Source of the DNA: Baylisascaris procyonis
Lineage: Eukaryota > Nematoda > Chromadorea > Rhabditida > Ascarididae
Direction of reading: 5' to 3'
DNA length: 64,000 bases
Assembly (NCBI GenBank): GCA_037389465.1
Contig: JAZARR010000171.1
Span: 4,859,001 to 4,923,000 of the forward strand
Below the pieces are notes generated by a model, which saw only the letters and a program-made list of their open reading frames with translations, did no database searches and was not told where the DNA came from. The position numbers and the translations under genes are program-made. Positions 58,218 through 64,000 of this stretch are shown piece by piece; the stretch's first letter is position 1, and each line of letters opens with the position of its first letter.

Positions 58218-58313
58218 GATACGGAAGTGGCATTAGTACTCGAAAGCAACACTTACATAAAGTGGTTTTTGATCTCGGCAACTATTGTAAATATATAGCT
58301 CCGACTCCGATTT
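58218..58313 (+). CDS. Possible short terminal exon
   Basis: Behind GCTTGTAG (ends 58217) a frame of 31 codons reads RYGSGISTRKQHLHKVVFDL and ends in ...CKYIAPTPI and TAG. GC is above the flanks and both neighbours are plain AT. A second frame is open over the same bases, so strand and frame are not secure. No partner exon was found. Confidence 0.2.
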
Positions 58314-59369
58314 AGGATGTAGGAATGTTTGAAGAGCGAAATTTTGCTTGACGATAAACTTGACATATCGTGTCATTTATATCTCACTTTAGCACCAATA
58401 TATTGAATTTCATAGATAGCTTAGCGTTTTCGGCAAATTTTTTTTTTTTTTTTTAATTTCAGAATGTTTCATACTTTCTGAACGCAAAAAAAAACGATTG
58501 ATACTTTAAAAAATACACTAATATTTGCCTAATTTTTGAGGGTATTTTCCGTTAAGAATAATAATTTAGTTGAATTTTTATTGAAATGAATAAAATAATT
58601 AATAAATAAACCAAGAAGAGAGTATAATTATTCAAAACAAAAGCGATCAATTCATTTAAATTACTAGGCTCCAAATGATCTTATAGTGAACAGTTGTAAG
58701 TGATTTTGTTGATGCTAAATTCCGAATTTTAGAATTTCGATTTGTTGATTATCAGGGCTCAAATTATGCTACTGGAACTTTATATCGGATGTAGATCAAG
58801 AAGGGTTGGAAGAGCGGGGATGAGGTAGGAGGGAGGAGGGAGAATTGTAAAGATCCGTTACCTTTGGTATCATGAAGCAATAAAAAATTTTCTTGATGTG
58901 CTGTGTAGACTCTCAAAACAATATGCCCCTCCTCTCAAGGTTCGAACTCGTTCCCCTTTCCCATCCACCCCCTCATCTTTTCTTTTTCTATCATATTTAA
59001 TAAAAAAATAGAAGCTAATATTTCAAAAGTCTATTTTCTTTATAATTTAAAACATTTGTTTTTTCCTAAATTTTTTTTTAAATATTTAAAACATCTCAAA
59101 GAATTCTAAGAAATAGAAAACAATAAAATATTTTATCCGTTCTTTTCTTTCCTTGATCTCCATTTCTCTAACAATTTAGCATCAACGATACTCTTTCCCT
59201 TCCGCTAAATCACCGAGAAATTAAATAATTGATTTCATAATACTATTAGTCATTTGCATATAGTTTTTCATCTATCATAAAATATCAGTGGATATGAGTT
59301 TCTATGTGTATATATATCTGCAATGATTTAATATAAGTACCTAGGTGATTAAATATTTCAGCACTTACG

Positions 59370-59509
<140 letters not shown>

Positions 59510-60421
59510 TGAAGTTTAAGTCAGTGGAAGTGCACAAATTGTTGTGCATTAGATAGATATTGATTCATTTAACGTAGATCAGTTAACAATAGATAAGATT
59601 AAATGAAACGTTTGCCAACTTAAGAATCCTTTCACTCGAATCGTATATTTCATCCACGCACTCCAACAACAACCAATCCATCCACCTAACGCCGAAAAAT
59701 TTCTCAATTTTCTTTCATTTATTGAAATTTCTAAAAATTTCCTAAGAAAATTTCCCCTGAGAAAAATTCAATTTCCTATCCTGAAAAATTTAATTTAATT
59801 TTATTATTTCTTTTGAAATTTTTTTTTCATTTTTCTTTACAAAAAAAAAAAATATTATGGAAATATCTGTTATTGATACGTTGGTTTTTACAATTGGCTT
59901 GGATTAGGTAAATAGTTTTTTTTCCTGACTATTCGATCACCACAATCATCTTTTCGTTTATCAAGACCATCTTCATTAGAGAGACCTAAAATTAACCTAA
60001 AATTAAATTCATTCAAAAATCGAATAAAATTTGATCGATGAGATATCTCATTTTCTCCTTTCTATCGACTAATTTCATTGATAAGTGCTATCTAAATTAA
60101 CATTAAAATAAAATGTTCATTGGTGTAAAGCTATCCTTAAAGTAAACTGAAAATTGGCAGTCGAAAATTCATTGACCAAATCAATTAAAATGTTCGAATT
60201 TTACAAATTGTTTTTCTATTAAGAAAAATCTACTTCATCATCGATTATATGAATGTTTTAAGGTGTAAGTTAACAAATCGAGAAATTACCATAAAATAGA
60301 GAGTCGATTTTTCGATGAGCTTTCAAGTTTCGTTAAGGAAATCAAGAAATGTAATCAATTCTCAAAAATTACCCAAGTGTTAGTAGCACACTTTATAAAG
60401 CCAAAGTGATAAGGTACTAAA

Positions 60422-60575
60422 TTACTTGCCCATATTTGAAGATTACTGCCCCAATTTGTCGGGCCAAGACATGTTTTCCTGCCCGGACTTACTGCTCCAG
60501 GTTGTTTACCCAAGATTACTGCCCAAGATTACCGTCCAGGGTAACATATTTGCCCAAAATTGGGGTATTACCCAC
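60422..60575. repeat. Degenerate TTACTGCCC-type repeat
   Basis: Seven or so diverged copies of a word like GATTACTGCCCAA spaced 12-25 bases apart, GC-richer than the flanks. Confidence 0.6.
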
Positions 60576-61000
60576 AAAAATGCCGTATAATAGTGTTGCA
60601 CATTAGTGATGTAACATATCAAATCAATTTAATTGATACATAATACCTAAATATTTTCACTTTACATCACATGTGAACTGCTCGCTAAGGAAGTAATTTG
60701 CACAAACATATGGGGAAAATTTGACCAATCGCAATTAGTATTCGAAAAAATTATAAATTTTGATTTAAATTTGCATTTATTAAATTTTTATCTGATAGGC
60801 TTGTATCTGACACTTACGAATCAAAAAAAAAAGAAATTTATGAAAAAAGGATGTAGGAGGAGGGTTAGGGGGAGGGGGGATAATTTCGGACGATTTCAGT
60901 CTGGCATTAATAAACTTTTTGGACAATATCGCCGCTCTCGTGTTATAATTCAAAACTAAAATTCATAAACTTTGTGGAAAATAGCTGACGAAAGGCGTTA

Positions 61001-61168
61001 ATGATGAATGACGATGAATTGTTTGAAGTGATTTCTCGTGAAGCGTCGATCAAATGTTTTACGCATTTAAACCAATTCATCCGTAAGACGGCTGGTGCTT
61101 ATTGCTTCGGAACTTTTCACACCTATCTCATCAAAAATTTTAGAAATTTCCATCCTTATTTACTTTAA
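61001..61168 (+). CDS. Hypothetical small ORF, 55 residues
   Basis: ATG-ATG start followed by an acidic, mixed-composition peptide (MMNDDELFEVISREASIKC...) to a TAA at 61166. Composition and codon choice are unlike the neighbouring low-complexity translations. A consensus donor GTAAGA lies inside at 61084 after the codon for isoleucine plus one base, so the coding part may be only the first 27 residues of a spliced gene. No domain is recognised. An in-frame stop lies five codons upstream. Confidence 0.3.
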   Translation: MMNDDELFEVISREASIKCFTHLNQFIRKTAGAYCFGTFHTYLIKNFRNFHPYLL

Positions 61169-61340
61169 CTATTTCTTAATCTGCTACGCAAATGTGTAGC
61201 ATCCAAATATCGACATCACGGTAATTTATTTTATTTTCAATATTTAAATATTTTTAGATTCGAATAGGAAATATTCAAGCTTGCATTTGAATTTCTTATG
61301 TCGTAATAAGGCTTTGGATACTTCATATAAAATTTTCCAC

Positions 61341-61341
<1 letters not shown>

Positions 61342-61398
<57 letters not shown>
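61342..61398. repeat. (TA)n microsatellite
   Basis: About 28 TA units. Confidence 0.99.
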
Positions 61399-61401
<3 letters not shown>

Positions 61402-62621
61402 TTTCCGTGAATTTTAAATATCGTTTTTAAATTTTATGCGCTTTTCGATTGAACCGCTTTTCTAATCTCACTATTTTCAATAAAAATTTCAATAATGCCA
61501 TGAATCATTTTTGATAATTCATATTTTCTACTAGTTGATATTACTTTTTGAAAGCATCCGAAAGTGCCTATACGATTTGAAAGGATTTGAGCACAGCTGT
61601 ACTCTCGAAAAATACGCTTTGATCGCTTGATTAAGATTAATTGTTTAGCGTATATAAAATGGCAATTGTGAGAAAAAAAGATCAGTCGGTCTTTTTTTTT
61701 TTCTTTTTATATCCTTAAACCACACAAATCATCGACACGACATTTGCGCCTTTTATTTATATCGTTCATTAATGCAAAATTCATATCATCTAATAAGATT
61801 TTTCTGCTCATGATTGAAGAATAGAAAAATAGAAGAGCACACTTTGGATTTTTTTATTGCTCATAAAGAATTCACTTTGTAATTTCACACTTAAAGATAA
61901 AAGAAATAGACGAATAATATTTCTTTTTTTTTATAAATAATGAATCGATTATCAATATACCTTAGTATTATTCAGTAATCAAGTGTTCAACGCATCTTTA
62001 TTAATAAATAAGTATTAAATATTAACGAATAATTTAGATTCAATGTTTTTTTTTAACGTTTCATTCGATGCAGCTTAATCTTTCCTCTTTGCAAATATTT
62101 GCATAGAATCGTTAATCATAAATTGATAAATCATCGAGGTGTCAGTATTATAATATAATTACCTATAAATTACTTGTAAAAATTACTGACAGTTCAAAAC
62201 GAATTTTGATCTAATATTATTTCGAAAATATGTTTTATATTTTTTTAACCGGAAATACTATTTTTTAAATTAAAAATTTTCAGTCCAATAATCACAAATT
62301 AGGAAAGCATAGAAATGAGATTTTAAGAATCTATCAGGCAGCTTTATTGAAAGATTTGCTGCGATTTGAAATCCTAAAATCCTTCCCAACCTTTAAAAGC
62401 TTATTCGTTGACATATTCCAAAACCGCGTATCAGCTCCGATATTGGCTCCCACAATATGCAAATTTAATGTGTGCAAAAAATTTTTGACTCCAAAACAGA
62501 ATACTTCTAATCATTGATATTCTAAATTATCAACAAAATTTTATCATTTATTGTTTCCAATAATTTAAATGATAATATTGCTGTTTTGATTTTTCAGCTA
62601 ATAAAATTAAATTCTAGGAAA

Positions 62622-63054
62622 ATGCAAACGGGTGAGATTGTCACATATATACTCGGATTAATCGCTTTGTTTATGGTTGTTTCAATACTTGTCTATTATA
62701 GATACTGCAAGAAAAGTAAGTTACTTATTTGGTCATTGGTCATTGGTCATTATTCTAACGAACGAAGCTATCAATATTTTCACTAAATCACCTAAATCAG
62801 TGATGAAAATAAAAGGACGGAGATATCAGAGGTGGGGAAGGGAAGAGTGGAACTGGGAGGGAGAAAGAAGAAATGGGCAATGAGAGGGGGCGGAGAGGGG
62901 TTAATTGACTAAATACATTCGACTTGATGAATGTATAGACTATGAAATTCCTAGTAAAGAAATTTAAACCCCCTCCCAAAAAAAAAAAAATTTCATTCAA
63001 TATTTCATATAATTTTTTTCGCAACATATGTATTTTTATTGTGTAGTGCCATGA
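62622..63054 (+). CDS. Candidate single-pass membrane micropeptide
   Basis: Exon 62622-62715 encodes 31 codons: a short N-terminus (MQTGEIVT), one hydrophobic helix (YILGLIALFMVVSILVYY) and a basic juxtamembrane end (RYCKK), followed by a consensus donor AAA-GTAAGT in phase 1. TTTTCAG lies 24 bases upstream of the ATG, so it may be a spliced-leader acceptor. The nearest phase-compatible acceptor I can see (TGTGTAG, 63046) adds two residues and a stop at 63052-63054, and AATAAA follows at 63124-63129, which would make a complete 33-residue peptide. Alternatively this is only the first exon of a larger type I or III membrane protein continuing beyond the window. Topology rule: the RYCKK side should face the cytosol. 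I do not recognise a family. Confidence 0.4.
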
Positions 63055-63129
63055 AACAATAGTACAGAATAGAATAGAACTTATTTTAATATTTATATCA
63101 ATTATAATACTTGTATATTTTAAAATAAA

Positions 63130-64000
63130 GCCGTTTGAAGTCTCTTCTCCTCTCTAACGCATATAGCCTAATATATCTACATCGTACTTCCTCTACCGTA
63201 TTGAATAGATTAACGATCCATGGGGTATTAATTATTTACCACGTAGTTATGATGCTCAACACTTTGTGAAAATTAGGTCCTTCCTTCCTGTCTTTTTTCT
63301 TGAATTTCTTGAGATGGTATCTCGAAAGTACGGCGTTTAAACAAATCAGCGTTTTTTTTTTACTTTTTTTATTTTCAATCCATGGTCATATCTATCGAGC
63401 GCTCTTTCAACATCATTTTAGTTGTTTTATTTTCTCTACCATATTGAATAAATTAGTGACCCATGGGGTATTGATTACCCTTAAAGTTTTCACCGTTACT
63501 ATATTTAGTGACTATTTAATTTCCGCAAATTTCATAGAAATAATATTCTTATAAGTGATTTTTTATTGTTCATTATAATGTCGCATCAAAAGACTACTTC
63601 TTTTATAATTGTCTCATTGATACTCTTCACTTATTTGTAAATTTAAAAATTTTAAGAAAAATATTTTTTTATCGTCTACAAAGAGCAAAATGAGCTCTTC
63701 GATACTATACAAGAAAAGAAGATCACAATCTAATTAGATCGTTTTAAAACACGATTACCCAAATATAAATAAGTGATCAAATAATAAATCAATTATATCG
63801 GTATTATCGATTGATTTGCATATTAATAAAAAGTAATTATTAAAGAAATTAAATAATTGAATTGAATTAAATTAATTAGCGATAAAAACGTCTAAGTGTA
63901 TTTAAATAATGATAATCTATAAAATAAATAACTATGAAGCATTAAGAATAAACATTCGAATCGATTTTAATTCAAAGAAATTAATGGAACTCGAATTAGA
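63130..64000. other. AT-rich end of window
   Basis: Apart from the direct repeat pair nothing is seen; the ORF at 63300-63554 spans one repeat copy and is AT-driven. Confidence 0.55.
63190..63480 (+). repeat. Direct repeat pair of about 45 bp
   Basis: CTCTACCGTATTGAATAGAT with the following CCATGGGGTATTAATTA (63193-63236) recurs with a few changes at 63434-63476, 240 bases on. It is a partial duplication of the region after the 62.6-kb candidate gene. Confidence 0.7.

Overview
The window looks like nuclear DNA from an AT-rich nematode. Three spliced genes support this: a secreted class-2 (lips-type) lipase, a seven-transmembrane chemoreceptor of the Str/Srd/Srh superfamily, and a short F-box-like protein. 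Splice sites follow the nematode style (GTAAG donors, short TTTTCAG acceptors), and several ATGs sit just behind a TTTTCAG-like acceptor, as expected for spliced-leader trans-splicing. The species cannot be named from sequence alone.

Layout. Positions 1-23,600 are mostly gene-poor. They hold microsatellites, several minisatellites, two strong foldbacks (3.0 kb and 22.8 kb) and a 5'-truncated RTE-type LINE insertion with an 11-bp target-site duplication (14.1 kb). The chemoreceptor lies on the minus strand at 23.6-26.7 kb. An unassigned minus-strand exon (29.5 kb) and a GC-elevated repeat-like block with a microsatellite tail (29.8-30.3 kb) follow. The lipase gene occupies 32.1-38.2 kb on the plus strand in eight exons; its introns hold (TA)n, (TTTA)n and a tRNA-like SINE head. 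A badly decayed copy of an RTE-type retrotransposon lies at 39.3-40.2 kb. The F-box-like gene is at 42.2-47.7 kb, plus strand. The last 16 kb contain candidate short genes: a possible secreted peptide (55.0 kb), a 55-residue ORF (61.0 kb) and a possible single-pass membrane micropeptide (62.6 kb).

The genes do not form an obvious pathway; this is ordinary monocistronic nematode spacing with long repeat-filled introns. About twenty of the listed ORFs over 60 codons are translations of microsatellites or purine tracts and are not reported. No exotic new system is evident. The best leads for follow-up are the two short membrane/secreted peptide candidates, the long perfect-arm hairpins, and the tRNA-like element inside the lipase intron.
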